Positions 35,173 to 44,033 of a stretch of 64,000 nucleotides of DNA are shown here, piece after piece (within the stretch, counting starts at the first letter, position 1; every line of letters starts with the position of its first letter). The DNA comes from Hymenobacter sp. YIM 151858-1. GTDB lineage: Bacteria > Bacteroidota > Bacteroidia > Cytophagales > Hymenobacteraceae. The stretch lies in assembly GCF_025979705.1 (NCBI RefSeq), contig NZ_CP110136.1, positions 1,798,001-1,862,000 of the forward strand, read 5' to 3'. The notes below the pieces were generated by a model. It saw only the letters and a list, made by a program, of their open reading frames with translations, ran no database searches and was not told where the DNA came from. The translations under genes were made by a program, and so were the position numbers.

Positions 35173-35800
35173 CACCCCTGTTGCTCCCCAACGCTTGTTT
35201 GTTACCGGCATCGGTACCGATGTAGGCAAAACCGTTGCCGCCGCCGTACTGGTGCAAGCCCTAGGTGCCGATTACTGGAAGCCCGTGCAAGCCGGTGCCC
35301 TCGATTTCACCGACTCCGATACCGTGCGCAGCCTTGTGAGCAATCCGGCTTCGCACTTCCACCCCGAGCGGCACCGCCTGCAAATGCCCGCCTCGCCGCA
35401 CCGCGCCGCTGCCGCCGAGGGCATCACCATTCAGCTCGACGATTTTCAGCTGCCTGCTACCAGCAACCATTTGGTGGTAGAGGGCGCCGGCGGCCTGCTC
35501 GTGCCCCTGGCCCCGGGCCTGCTCGTCGCCGATTTGGTGAAGCACCTAGGGCTGGAGGTGGTGGTGGTGAGCCGGCACTACCTGGGCAGCATCAACCACA
35601 CGCTGCTTACGCTGGAGGTGCTGCGCCAACGCGGTATTCCGTTGCGCGGCCTCGTGTTCAACGGCGACAGTCAGCTCGATGCACCTTCCGAAGAAGCCAT
35701 TCTGCACCACACGCCCGCACCGGTGCTTTTCCGCCTGCAGCAAGAGGCGCAGCTCGACGCCGCCGCCGTGGCGCGCTACGCCCAGCAAGTGCAGCTGTAG
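35129..35800 (+). CDS. bioD: dethiobiotin synthetase
   Basis: A 223-residue ATP-dependent carboxylase that closes the ureido ring. The P-loop is VTGIGTDVGKT, the substrate region YWKPVQAGALD, and VVEGAGGLLVPLAPG is the second signature. The ATG at 35129 lies inside the end of bioF; the N-terminal ~18 residues (Ser/Pro-rich) are an overprinted extension, so a shorter start with a non-ATG codon is possible. Confidence 0.94.
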   Translation: MPSPTPSAPLSPLPSTPVAPQRLFVTGIGTDVGKTVAAAVLVQALGADYWKPVQAGALDFTDSDTVRSLVSNPASHFHPERHRLQMPASPHRAAAAEGITIQLDDFQLPATSNHLVVEGAGGLLVPLAPGLLVADLVKHLGLEVVVVSRHYLGSINHTLLTLEVLRQRGIPLRGLVFNGDSQLDAPSEEAILHHTPAPVLFRLQQEAQLDAAAVARYAQQVQL

Positions 35801-35807
35801 CGCGAAG

Positions 35808-35923
35808 TAGCGCGGACTAGTCCGCGTCCCCGGATACATTTCTCCATCGTTCTTGCGATTAGAAGTTACTATCTGAGGACGCGGACTACAACCGAAGGTC
35901 GGCGTAGCCAAAGTCCGCGCTAC
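35808..35923. repeat. palindromic element, GTAGCGCGGA family, copy 2 (variant)
   Basis: A 116-bp element bounded by GTAGCGCGGACT and AGTCCGCGCTAC. An inner pair AGTCCGCGTCC / GGACGCGGACT follows. The right arm alone contains the module AACCGAAGGTCGGCGTAGCC found in copy 1, so the arms differ by that ~22-bp insertion. It lies between bioD and bioA inside the operon. Confidence 0.75.
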
Positions 35924-35979
35924 ACGCAGTTCCACCGGTTTCCGCGCCATCTTTGCAGCTTCATCACCTGCCCATTTCC

Positions 35980-37308
35980 ATGTCATTAGCCCAACGCGAC
36001 GCCGCTGTACTCTGGCATCCGTACACCCAAATGCAAACCGCGCCGCTGCCCATTCCGGTGGTGCGCGGCGAAGGTGCCTGGCTGATTGCCGAAGACGGCA
36101 CGCGGTACCTCGACGCGGTTGCCTCGTGGTGGGTGAACCTGCACGGCCACGCGCACCCGTACATTGCCCGGCGTGTTAGCGAGCAGTTGGCTACCCTGGA
36201 GCACGTGATGTTTGCCGGCTTCACGCACCCGGCTGCCGTGGAGCTGGCCGAGGGGCTGCTGCAGATTTTGCCCAGCACCCAAAGCCGGGTTTTTTACTCC
36301 GATAACGGCGCGACAGCCGTGGAAGTAGCCATCAAAATGGCTTTGCAGTACTTCCACAACACGGGCCAGCCGGAGCGCCGCACCATCATTGCCTTCCGCG
36401 ACTCCTACCACGGCGACACCTTTGGCGCCATGAGCGTGAGTGCGCGCTCGGCCTTCACGGCCCCGTTTGCCCCGCTGCTGTTCAACGTGGAGTTTATCGA
36501 CGTGCCCGTGCGCGGCCGCGAAGCCGAGGTAATGGCCCAAATGGCCTCCATCGCCCAGCGCCACGACGTAGCTGCGTTCATCTTCGAGCCGCTGGTGCTC
36601 GGCACGGCCGGCATGGTGATGTACGAGCCCGAAGCCCTCGACGCGCTGCTGAGCATTTGCCGCCGCCACGACATCTTCATCATCGCCGATGAAGTAATGA
36701 CCGGCTTTGGCCGCACCGGCCGGCTGTTCGCCTCCGACCACCTGCGCGAGCAGCCCGATATCATGTGCTTGTCGAAGGGCCTGACGGGCGGCACCATGGC
36801 CCTAGGTGTAACTACCTGCTCGGCCGCTATCTACGAAGCCTTCCTGAGCAGCGACCGAACGAAGACGTTCTTCCACGGGCACTCCTACACGGCCAACCCG
36901 GTAGCCTGCACCGCTGGCCTGGCCAGTCTCGATTTGCTGCTGGCGCCCGAGTCGTTTGCCGACCGCGAGCGGATTGCCGCCGCCCACGCGCAGTTTGCCA
37001 AGGCGCTGCACGGCTTGCCCGGCATACGGCAGGTGCGGCAGCTCGGCACCATTCTGGCCGTGGAGTATGCCCCCGACGAAGCCACTTCGTACTTCAGCCG
37101 CCTGCGCGACGAGTTTTACGCCTTGGCCATTTCGCGCGGCGTGCTGCTCCGTCCGCTCGGCAACATCGTGTATGTGCTGCCGCCCTACTGCATCAGCAAC
37201 GACGAGCTGCGCCTGGTGTACGATACCCTGCTGGCCATGCGCGAGTTGGTACTGCGCGCCGCTACCGAAACCACGCCTGCCTCCGTTCCCGAATTTCCGC
37301 ATGACTGA
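35980..37308 (+). CDS. bioA: adenosylmethionine-8-amino-7-oxononanoate aminotransferase
   Basis: A 442-residue class III aminotransferase that makes diaminopelargonate. LWHPYTQMQ near the start is diagnostic of BioA, as is ASWWVNLHGHAHP. The PLP lysine is K266 (CLSKGLTGGT), preceded by IIADEVMTGFGRTG with Asp237. The start at 35980 follows the palindromic element. It overlaps the next gene by 8 bp (ATGACTGA). Confidence 0.97.
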   Translation: MSLAQRDAAVLWHPYTQMQTAPLPIPVVRGEGAWLIAEDGTRYLDAVASWWVNLHGHAHPYIARRVSEQLATLEHVMFAGFTHPAAVELAEGLLQILPSTQSRVFYSDNGATAVEVAIKMALQYFHNTGQPERRTIIAFRDSYHGDTFGAMSVSARSAFTAPFAPLLFNVEFIDVPVRGREAEVMAQMASIAQRHDVAAFIFEPLVLGTAGMVMYEPEALDALLSICRRHDIFIIADEVMTGFGRTGRLFASDHLREQPDIMCLSKGLTGGTMALGVTTCSAAIYEAFLSSDRTKTFFHGHSYTANPVACTAGLASLDLLLAPESFADRERIAAAHAQFAKALHGLPGIRQVRQLGTILAVEYAPDEATSYFSRLRDEFYALAISRGVLLRPLGNIVYVLPPYCISNDELRLVYDTLLAMRELVLRAATETTPASVPEFPHD

Positions 37309-38542
37309 TTTCGCCCGTGCTGCCATCATAATCCGTGGCCGCGGCAGCGTTTCGGCCCTGGGTACGGCAGCGGGTGCGCCCTACTCGGCAGGCTCCCCGT
37401 TTTCAGCCCGTGCCCTAGGTGCGCAGCCAGTACCCGTGGGCAGCATACCCGCGGCCGAGGAGGAGTTGCTTCAGGCCCTGCGCCGGCAGCAACCCGCTTT
37501 CCGTCAGCTCGACCGCACCGTTCTGCTCGGGTTGTTGGCCGCCCGCGCTGCCCGCACGCAAGCCGGCTGGATTTCGGCTGATGCATTATCAGGCAACTCA
37601 ACCACCGATCAGCACGCCGCTCAACTCACGGTAAGCATTGGCTCGTCGCGCGGCGCTACGGGCCGATTCGAAGAGTTTCACAACAGCTACCTAACCGAGG
37701 GCAGCGTGCCCGCCGCGGCCTCGCCCCTCACTACCTTGGGCAACGTTGCCAGCTGGGTTGCTTTTGATGCCGGCAGCCAGGGCGCCGCGCTCAGCCACTC
37801 CAGCACCTGCAGCAGCGCGTTTCAGGCCCTTGGCAACGCGGTGGCCTGGCTGCGGGCAGGCATGGCGCAGCACTTTTTGGCCGGCGGCACCGAGGCCCCG
37901 CTCACCAATTTCACGCTGGCCCAAATGCAGGCCCTAGGTATCTACTCGCCCTTCGGGGCCGAGGAGTGGCCCTGCCGCCCCGGCGCCGGCACCCCCAACA
38001 CCTTCGTGCTGGGCGAAGGCGCCGCCGTTTTCGCCCTCGAACGCCTCAGCCCCGAAGCCCTGCAGGCCGAACGCGCGCAACGCCCCAACGCGCCGCTGCT
38101 TGTGCTCGAAGGCGTAGGTTTTGGTTTCGAGGCCATACCCAGCAAAACCGGCCTTTCGCCCGATGGGCAGCATTTTCAGCGGGCCATGCGCGGGGCCCTG
38201 CAGCAAGCCAACTGCCAGCCCAACGAGGTAGATGCCCTGGTGCTGCATAGCCCTGGCACCGCCGCCGGCGACGCGGCCGAGCGCCGGGCCGTGCAGGCCA
38301 TATTCGGCGAGCAGTTGCCGGCGTGCACCTCCAACAAATGGCTGGTGGGCCATACCCTGGGTGCATCCGCTGCGCTTAGCCTCCACTTCGCCTGCGAGCT
38401 GCTGCTGGGCGCTGCGCCTGCTGCATTGCCCTTCGCCTCGTGGCTGAATGAGCATCCCGCGCACAAACCGCTGCGCCGCATCATGGTAAACGCGGCCGGT
38501 TTCGGCGGCAACGCCGCCAGCGCCATCGTTTCGCTCGCCTAA
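37301..38542 (+). CDS. beta-ketoacyl synthase in the biotin operon
   Basis: A 413-residue thiolase-fold ketosynthase with the complete KAS I/II triad: Cys170 (SSTCSSAFQAL), His316 (LHSPGTAAGDAAE) and His351 (WLVGHTLGASAA). Other features are GGTEAPL and VLGEGAAVFALE. It lacks an ACP, and it is not the housekeeping FabF by context. Because it overlaps bioA by 8 bp it must be cotranscribed and coupled, which implies a role in making the pimeloyl precursor that BioF needs. No BioC, BioH, BioG or BioW gene is in the window. Role inferred from context. Confidence 0.88.
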   Translation: MTDFARAAIIIRGRGSVSALGTAAGAPYSAGSPFSARALGAQPVPVGSIPAAEEELLQALRRQQPAFRQLDRTVLLGLLAARAARTQAGWISADALSGNSTTDQHAAQLTVSIGSSRGATGRFEEFHNSYLTEGSVPAAASPLTTLGNVASWVAFDAGSQGAALSHSSTCSSAFQALGNAVAWLRAGMAQHFLAGGTEAPLTNFTLAQMQALGIYSPFGAEEWPCRPGAGTPNTFVLGEGAAVFALERLSPEALQAERAQRPNAPLLVLEGVGFGFEAIPSKTGLSPDGQHFQRAMRGALQQANCQPNEVDALVLHSPGTAAGDAAERRAVQAIFGEQLPACTSNKWLVGHTLGASAALSLHFACELLLGAAPAALPFASWLNEHPAHKPLRRIMVNAAGFGGNAASAIVSLA

Positions 38543-38631
38543 TCCGCCTGCAGCCCTAGGTGCCCGCGTCGTTCGGCAACCCCCACACCTCAGGTGCCAG
38601 CCGGCCTTTCGAGGCTCTCCATCTAGGGCAC

Positions 38632-38755
38632 GTAGCGCGGAAATCCGTTCCGCGACGCGCCAACAGCGCGTAGGTGGCTCTGCACAACAGCACCTTTCGG
38701 CGCAGTGCCGGATACGCGCCTTCGGGGCGCTTCGCGGAACGGATTTCCGCGCTAC
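38632..38755. repeat. palindromic element, GTAGCGCGGA family, copy 3
   Basis: A 124-bp inverted repeat with ~41-bp arms starting GTAGCGCGGAAATCCGTTCC and ending in its complement. The centre TGCACAACAGCACCTTTCGG is the same 20 bp as in copy 4 at 50.3 kb. It lies just beyond the biotin operon. Confidence 0.88.
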
Positions 38756-38811
38756 ACTGGGAGCGGCGGCGAAGGCGCGAGCCGCAGCCGCCGCTCCCAG
38801 TGTAGCGCGGA
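38746..38811. repeat. secondary palindrome joined to copy 3
   Basis: Perfect 25-bp arms (38746-38770 and 38787-38811) with a 16-nt loop: TCCGCGCTACACTGGGAGCG plus GCGGC and its complement. It reuses the right end of copy 3 as its own left end and ends in another GTAGCGCGGA, so two palindromes share one terminus. Confidence 0.88.
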
Positions 38812-38868
38812 ATCGTTGCTGACGTCTGGCTCCCCCTCTCCCTTTGGAGAGGGGGCCGGGGGGCGAGG
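38812..38868. repeat. single copy of the CCCCCTCTCC hairpin repeat
   Basis: Sequence beginning ATCGTTGCTGACGTCTGGCT then a hairpin CCCCCTCTCC-n-GGAGAGGGGG and a GCCGGGG tail. The same unit occurs twice, in opposite orientation, at 50119-50200 and 50429-50501. Here it directly abuts the secondary palindrome. Confidence 0.75.
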
Positions 38869-38958
38869 TTCCGCAAGCCCCCCTATTTCCGCCCTCCACA
38901 GCACAAATCTTCCGCCGCTGGCGTAAGTTAGGCTCCCCATTTCTCCTATCGCTCCGCC

Positions 38959-40317
38959 ATGAAATTCCCGCTGCTGGCTTCCGCCGCGTTCCTGTTCCCG
39001 CTGGCCCTGTTTGCGCAAGCCCCCGCCACCCCGCCCACCGACGCCGAAATCCAGAAAATGGTAGCCGAAATTTCGGCCGACCGCCTCAAGGACGACGTGT
39101 ACAAAATGGTGTCGTTTGGCACGCGCCACACCCTCTCCGATACCAAAAGCAAAAAGCGCGGTATCGGTGCTGCGCGGCGTTGGGTCGAGGATGAATTCAA
39201 GAAGTACAGCAAGGCCAGCGGCGGCCGCCTGAAGGTGGAGCAAGACACCTTTACGGTGAAGCCCGACGGCCGCCGCGTCGACGTGAAAACCCTGATGGCC
39301 AACGTAATGGCCACCCTGCCCGGCACCGACCCCAACGACAACCGCGTGTTTATCGTGAGCGGCCACCTCGACTCGCGCGTAACCGACGTGATGAACCGCA
39401 CCGCCGATGCCCCCGGCGCCAACGACGATGCTTCGGGCGTAGCCGTGGTGATGGAAATGGCCCGCGTGATGAGCAGCCGTAAATTCCCGTGCACGCTCGT
39501 TTTCGTGGCTGTGCAGGGCGAAGAGCAGAGCCTGGTTGGCTCGGGCTACTTGGCCCGCAAAGCCAAGGCCAACAACTGGAACATCGTGGGCATGCTCAAC
39601 AACGACATTGTGGGTAACTCGCACGGCCACGACCCCGACTTGCACCAGCCCAACCTGGTGCGTGTGTTCAGCGAAGGCGTGCCCGCCAACGAAACGCCCG
39701 AACAGGCCCAGCTGCGCCGCCAGCTTTCCTCCGAAAACGACTCGCCCTCGCGCCAGCTGGCCCGCTACGCCAAGCAAGCCGGCGAGCAGTACGTAGCCGG
39801 CCACACCGTAGCACTGGAGTACCGCCCCGACCGCTTCCTGCGTGGCGGCGACCACACGCCCTTTAACCAGCAAGGTTACGCCGCGGTGCGCTTCTCCGAG
39901 ATGAACGAGGACTTCACGCACCAGCACCAAGACCTGCGGACTGAGAACGGCCGCCAGTACGGCGACCTACCCGAGTTTGTGGATTATGAGTACCTGCGCA
40001 AAAACACCGGCGTAAACCTGGCCACCATGGCTAGCCTGGCCCTGGCTCCTGCCGCCCCGCAAAACGTAGGCGTACTCACGGCCAACCTCACCAACCGCAC
40101 CGAGCTAAAGTGGGATGCCCCCGCTACCGGCCGCAAGCCTGCCGGCTACATGGTGCTGATGCGCGAAACCTCCTCGCCCGTGTGGCAGCAGCGCTTCCCC
40201 GTGCAAGGCACCACCGCCGACCTGCCCCACAGCAAGGATAACTTCATCTTCGGCGTTGCGTCGGTGGATGAGCAAGGTCACGAAAGCCTGCCGGTAATTC
40301 CGAAGCCAGTGCGGTAA
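38959..40317 (+). CDS. secreted M28-family metallopeptidase
   Basis: A 452-residue exported zinc peptidase with the signal MKFPLLASAAFLFPLALFAQ. The M28 metal site is seen in SGHLDSRV (His136), PGANDDASG (Asp156/157) and GEEQSLVGS (catalytic Glu188, metal Glu189), with a later His in QHQDLRTENG. The last ~85 residues (APAAPQNVGVLTANLTNRTE onward) are a fibronectin III-like domain. It likely trims peptides outside the cell. It lacks the CCTAGG motif found in most neighbouring genes. Confidence 0.93.
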   Translation: MKFPLLASAAFLFPLALFAQAPATPPTDAEIQKMVAEISADRLKDDVYKMVSFGTRHTLSDTKSKKRGIGAARRWVEDEFKKYSKASGGRLKVEQDTFTVKPDGRRVDVKTLMANVMATLPGTDPNDNRVFIVSGHLDSRVTDVMNRTADAPGANDDASGVAVVMEMARVMSSRKFPCTLVFVAVQGEEQSLVGSGYLARKAKANNWNIVGMLNNDIVGNSHGHDPDLHQPNLVRVFSEGVPANETPEQAQLRRQLSSENDSPSRQLARYAKQAGEQYVAGHTVALEYRPDRFLRGGDHTPFNQQGYAAVRFSEMNEDFTHQHQDLRTENGRQYGDLPEFVDYEYLRKNTGVNLATMASLALAPAAPQNVGVLTANLTNRTELKWDAPATGRKPAGYMVLMRETSSPVWQQRFPVQGTTADLPHSKDNFIFGVASVDEQGHESLPVIPKPVR

Positions 40318-40334
40318 TACGTTTCTACCTTTTG

Positions 40335-40375
40335 AAACTAAAGGACTTCAGAATTCTGAAGTCCTTTAGTTTTTC
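40335..40375. terminator. perfect 38-bp palindrome, bidirectional terminator
   Basis: 40335-40372 is a perfect palindrome centred on GAATTC (AAACTAAAGGACTTCAG in each direction) flanked by A and T runs. It lies between the M28 gene and the convergent AT-rich gene. Confidence 0.9.
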
Positions 40376-40462
40376 CATTTGCAATTGCTAACTCGACATG
40401 AGCTCTCTCACAACAGCGTTTGTCAACTTACCTTATTGAAATGCTGAAGTAGCTACAAAGAT

Positions 40463-40996
40463 TTATTTGAGACAATCGTATTGACTAATCCTTACCCTAA
40501 ACAAAACGATATCTTTAGCAGATACATTATCAGGAGTATGTATGAGATATGATGTACTATCGTATGTATCTTTAGAAATTAGATACAAATATTTTCTGCC
40601 ATCCGTATTTAGAATAAGCTTCTTTGTAGTTTTTTCATCAGGGCTGTACCTACCCCTGACTTCTTCTTTGAGAAGTAGTTGAGCAAAGAACTGTGAAGGC
40701 ATTTGAACATCTACCCCATCAATTGAAACAAACCTATTCGACGATTTTATAGATTTAACAGCAGAAAAAAAGCGCCTCTCTAAACTAAATTCTAGAACAC
40801 TTTCGAAAGATTTGTGCACAAATAGAAGCACTACAAAACTTATAACACTTACCCAAAATATCTTTGAATGAAAGACATATTCTCTATTGTCTTCATTTCT
40901 TGCTGCAGCCAAGCAAGCCATGACAACAAAAAATGTTATAACCATTATTAATGCAACTACCCCATCCACATATTGATAATAAAATTGCATAACCAT
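40463..40996 (-). CDS. AT-rich hypothetical membrane protein
   Basis: A 177-residue protein with two N-terminal transmembrane helices (VALIMVITFFVVMACLAA and FWVSVISFVVLLFV) and a soluble C-terminal part with alternating Lys and hydrophobics (KKLILNTDGRKYLYLISKD). No family recognised. The gene is strongly AT-rich and uses AT-ending codons, unlike almost everything else here, which suggests recent transfer. It converges with the M28 gene. Confidence 0.62.
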   Translation of the reverse strand: MVMQFYYQYVDGVVALIMVITFFVVMACLAAARNEDNREYVFHSKIFWVSVISFVVLLFVHKSFESVLEFSLERRFFSAVKSIKSSNRFVSIDGVDVQMPSQFFAQLLLKEEVRGRYSPDEKTTKKLILNTDGRKYLYLISKDTYDSTSYLIHTPDNVSAKDIVLFRVRISQYDCLK

Positions 40997-41069
40997 GTTA
41001 TTTCCAGTAATAAACTACCAAATTATAAATACCAATTTTGAGTGATAATATTGATCCTTACGGTAGTGG

Positions 41070-41543
41070 TTATTTCTTCTTCAACTCTTCTTCCGTGCAG
41101 AACCTATAGACATAGAACTCCTCAGAAGCACCGGATACCGTAAGTATTATACGTGTGCCGTCTACTGCCTTCTTCTTATTCATGCTGTTGCCGTTGGCAT
41201 CCAGAGCGCACGAGAATGATGGGCCTTTAGCATTGCGTTCTTCTGATAGCCAAGCTTTTAGGTCAAAGGCATTGAAGTCCTTAACAGAACGGAAAGCCTT
41301 CCCTCCCCAACACATTGATCCAGTAGCAATAAACACCGAGACACGAGCTGAATCGGTAAGAGCTGGTGGCAAAGTGATTGTCTTGAAGGTGGCTAGCGGT
41401 ACACATTGTTTCATGTCCAGAGGCTTGCCATTTACCAGCAACGGGCGCGGCTGCGGTTTCGCTTGGCCATACGCAGGCAACTCAATAACTAAGGCCAAGG
41501 CAGTAACGCCTACGAAAAGTTGAAATACTCGGTGCCAGCCCAT
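41070..41543 (-). CDS. secreted hypothetical protein
   Basis: A 157-residue protein with the signal MGWHRVFQLFVGVTALALVIELPAYGQA (cleavage near YGQA). Three Cys (MKQCVPL, SMCWGG, SFSCAL) plus one near the C-terminus (YRFCTEEE) could form two disulphides. No family recognised. It is also below the local GC level and lies directly upstream of the AT-rich membrane gene on the same strand; together they form a low-GC island of ~1.3 kb. Confidence 0.6.
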   Translation of the reverse strand: MGWHRVFQLFVGVTALALVIELPAYGQAKPQPRPLLVNGKPLDMKQCVPLATFKTITLPPALTDSARVSVFIATGSMCWGGKAFRSVKDFNAFDLKAWLSEERNAKGPSFSCALDANGNSMNKKKAVDGTRIILTVSGASEEFYVYRFCTEEELKKK

Positions 41544-41779
41544 ATTGAAGAGGCGATGAATAAGGGGATATGCAGCTAGTTTACCGGGCCAGCATAAGGC
41601 GCAAAAATAACTCCTTTAGCACCGCTTATGGTAGTTGATTGCCCTGACTCGAGAAGTACAAACTCACTTAAGCTTTAACTGATCATCCAAGGCCTCCCCC
41701 GCTGGCCTCAAGTTCCCGATATATTTTCGTCGGCGTACGAAAGCAGTGTCGAAAGATAGCCTTGTTACCTTGCGGCACT

Positions 41780-43891
41780 ATGATCCGTGCTGCCCTCGCC
41801 ATTGCTGCCGCGCTGCTTGCCTCCGGGCCTGCGCTAGCGCAAACTGTTCACTCTCCTACTAATAAGCTCGCGCTCGACTTTCGCCTGAGCCCCGAAGGCG
41901 AGCCGCTGTACCAGCTCAGCTTTGGGCCGAAGCAAGTGCTGAAAACCAGCCGCCTAGGTGTGTTGCTGCAGGGGCAGCCCGGGTTCGACAAAGGCCTAAC
42001 GGTAATCAAAGTCGATTCGGCGCAGGCCGATGAAACTTGGGCCCCGGTGTGGGGCGAGGTAAAGCAGATACGCAACCGCTACAAAGAGCTGCTGGTAACG
42101 CTGCAGCAGCCCGGTGCCGAGAAGCGCCAGATGCAGGTGCGTTTCCGGTTGTTTGATGACGGCTTGGGCTTCCGGTACGAGTGGCCGCAACAGCCCAACC
42201 TGCAGTACTTCGTGGTGCAGCAAGAGCGCACCGAGTTCAACCTGCCCGCCAACCACAAAGCCTTCTGGATACCTGGCGACTACGACTCGAACGAGTACGC
42301 CTACCAGACTACCCGCGTGAGCGAGGTGAACACGCTGCCCATCACGCCCATTCAGCTGAAAGCCTCGCCCACCACGGTGCAAACGCCTTTGATGCTGAAA
42401 TCGGACGAGGGGCTGTACGTGAACATCCACGAAGCAGCTTTGGTGAACTACCCGGCCATGATGCTGAACGTAGACCCCAAAACCTACACCCTAGGTGCGC
42501 AGTTGGTGCCTTCGGCCACGGGGGCGGCGGCCTACCTGCAAACGCCCGAGCACACGCCTTGGCGCACCATTGTGGTGAGCAACAAAGCCGCTGATGTACT
42601 GGCTTCGAAACTTATCCTGAACCTGAACGAGCCTACCAAGCTGCAGGATGTAAGCTGGATTAAGCCGCAGAAATTCGTGGGCGTGTGGTGGGAAATGCAC
42701 GTCAACAAAGCTTCCTGGAACTACTCCGACACGGGCAACCTGAAGCTGGCCACCACCGATTGGAACGCGTTGAAGCCCAATGGCCGGCACGGCGCCAACA
42801 CCGCCAACGTAAAGCGCTACATCGACTTCGCGGCCAAGCACGGAATTGAGGGTGTGCTGGTGGAAGGCTGGAACGTAGGCTGGGAAGACTGGGCCGGCAA
42901 CTGGAAGGAGGAGGTATTCGATTTCGTGACGCCTTACCCCGATTTTGACGTGCAGGAGCTGCAGCGCTACGCCACGGGCAAGGGGGTGAAGCTGATTATG
43001 CACCACGAAACTTCGGGCTCGGTAACCAACTACGAGCGTCGCCAGGACGAAGCCCTGCGCTTCATGAAAGACCACGGCTACGACGCCGTAAAAACCGGCT
43101 ACGTGGGCCGCATCATCCCGCGCGGCGAGCACCACGACGGCCAGTGGATGGTGAACCACTACAACCGCACCGCCGAGCGCATGGCCCAGCGCCGCATTAT
43201 GGTGGACATGCACGAATCGGTGCGGCCCACCGGCCTGCACCGCACCTACCCCAACTGGCTGGCCAACGAGGCCGCGCGCGGCAACGAGTTCAACGCCTGG
43301 AGCGAGGGCAACCCGCCCGAGCACGAAACCATTCTGCCCTTCACGCGCCTGATGGGCGGCCCCATGGACTACACGCCCGGCATCTTTCAGATTAAGCTGG
43401 AAAGCTGGAACCCCGAGCGCAACAAAGGCCGCCAGGTACACACCACCCTCGCTAAGCAGTTGGCCCTGTACGTAACCATGTACTCGCCGCTGCAAATGGC
43501 CGCCGACCTGCCCGAAGCCTACGAGCAGCGCCTCGATGCCTTTCAGTTCATCAAGGATGTGTCCGTGGATTGGGACGATACCCGCGTGCTGCAAGCCGAG
43601 CCCGGCGACTACCTCACCATCGCGCGCCAGGCCAAGGGCCGCAACGAGTGGTTCCTAGGCGCCATTACCGACGAGCAAGCCCGTAATCAGCAAGTTAAGC
43701 TCGATTTCCTTTCGCCCAATACCACCTACGAGGCCACCATTTACGCCGATGGCAAAGGCGCCCATTGGGAGAAGAACCCGATGGTGTACCAAATCCGGAA
43801 GCTGAAAGTGAACAGCAAATCGGTGCTGAAGCTGCAGTTGGCCGCTGGCGGCGGCGCGGCCGTGAGCATCAAGCCTCTGGCCACGAAGTAG
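41780..43891 (+). CDS. glycoside hydrolase family 97, alpha-glucosidase-like
   Basis: A 703-residue secreted enzyme (signal MIRAALAIAAALLASGPALAQ) with the three GH97 parts: N-terminal beta-sandwich, central (beta/alpha)8 barrel and C-terminal beta domain. Barrel motifs are EGWNVGWEDW, MHHETSGSVTNYERR, VDMHESVRPTG and RGNEFNAWSEGN. The glutamates in HHETSG, HESVRPTG and RGNEF fit the inverting (SusB-like) subgroup rather than the retaining one. It probably cleaves alpha-glucans. No susCD genes are adjacent. The TACCTTGC sequence 12 bp before the ATG suggests an almost leaderless mRNA. Confidence 0.94.
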   Translation: MIRAALAIAAALLASGPALAQTVHSPTNKLALDFRLSPEGEPLYQLSFGPKQVLKTSRLGVLLQGQPGFDKGLTVIKVDSAQADETWAPVWGEVKQIRNRYKELLVTLQQPGAEKRQMQVRFRLFDDGLGFRYEWPQQPNLQYFVVQQERTEFNLPANHKAFWIPGDYDSNEYAYQTTRVSEVNTLPITPIQLKASPTTVQTPLMLKSDEGLYVNIHEAALVNYPAMMLNVDPKTYTLGAQLVPSATGAAAYLQTPEHTPWRTIVVSNKAADVLASKLILNLNEPTKLQDVSWIKPQKFVGVWWEMHVNKASWNYSDTGNLKLATTDWNALKPNGRHGANTANVKRYIDFAAKHGIEGVLVEGWNVGWEDWAGNWKEEVFDFVTPYPDFDVQELQRYATGKGVKLIMHHETSGSVTNYERRQDEALRFMKDHGYDAVKTGYVGRIIPRGEHHDGQWMVNHYNRTAERMAQRRIMVDMHESVRPTGLHRTYPNWLANEAARGNEFNAWSEGNPPEHETILPFTRLMGGPMDYTPGIFQIKLESWNPERNKGRQVHTTLAKQLALYVTMYSPLQMAADLPEAYEQRLDAFQFIKDVSVDWDDTRVLQAEPGDYLTIARQAKGRNEWFLGAITDEQARNQQVKLDFLSPNTTYEATIYADGKGAHWEKNPMVYQIRKLKVNSKSVLKLQLAAGGGAAVSIKPLATK

Positions 43892-43943
43892 CCCCCGGCA
43901 GCTGCGCCACTCACCGGGAGCCTAACCCATAACTTACCCATAC

Positions 43944-44009
43944 CCAAGGAGCCGGCCTACGGCCCCCAACGCCTATACCGGCGTTGGGGGCCGTAGGCCG
44001 GCTCCTTGG
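43944..44009. terminator. perfect 30-bp stem palindrome between GH97 and hmp
   Basis: Arms 43944-43973 and 43980-44009 are exact complements (CCAAGGAGCCGGCCTACGGC onward) with a 6-nt loop TATACC. It lies between convergent genes but lacks T-runs on either side. The stem is far longer than a usual terminator. Confidence 0.7.
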
Positions 44010-44033
44010 TGGCAGAGCAAAAACAACCTAGGG

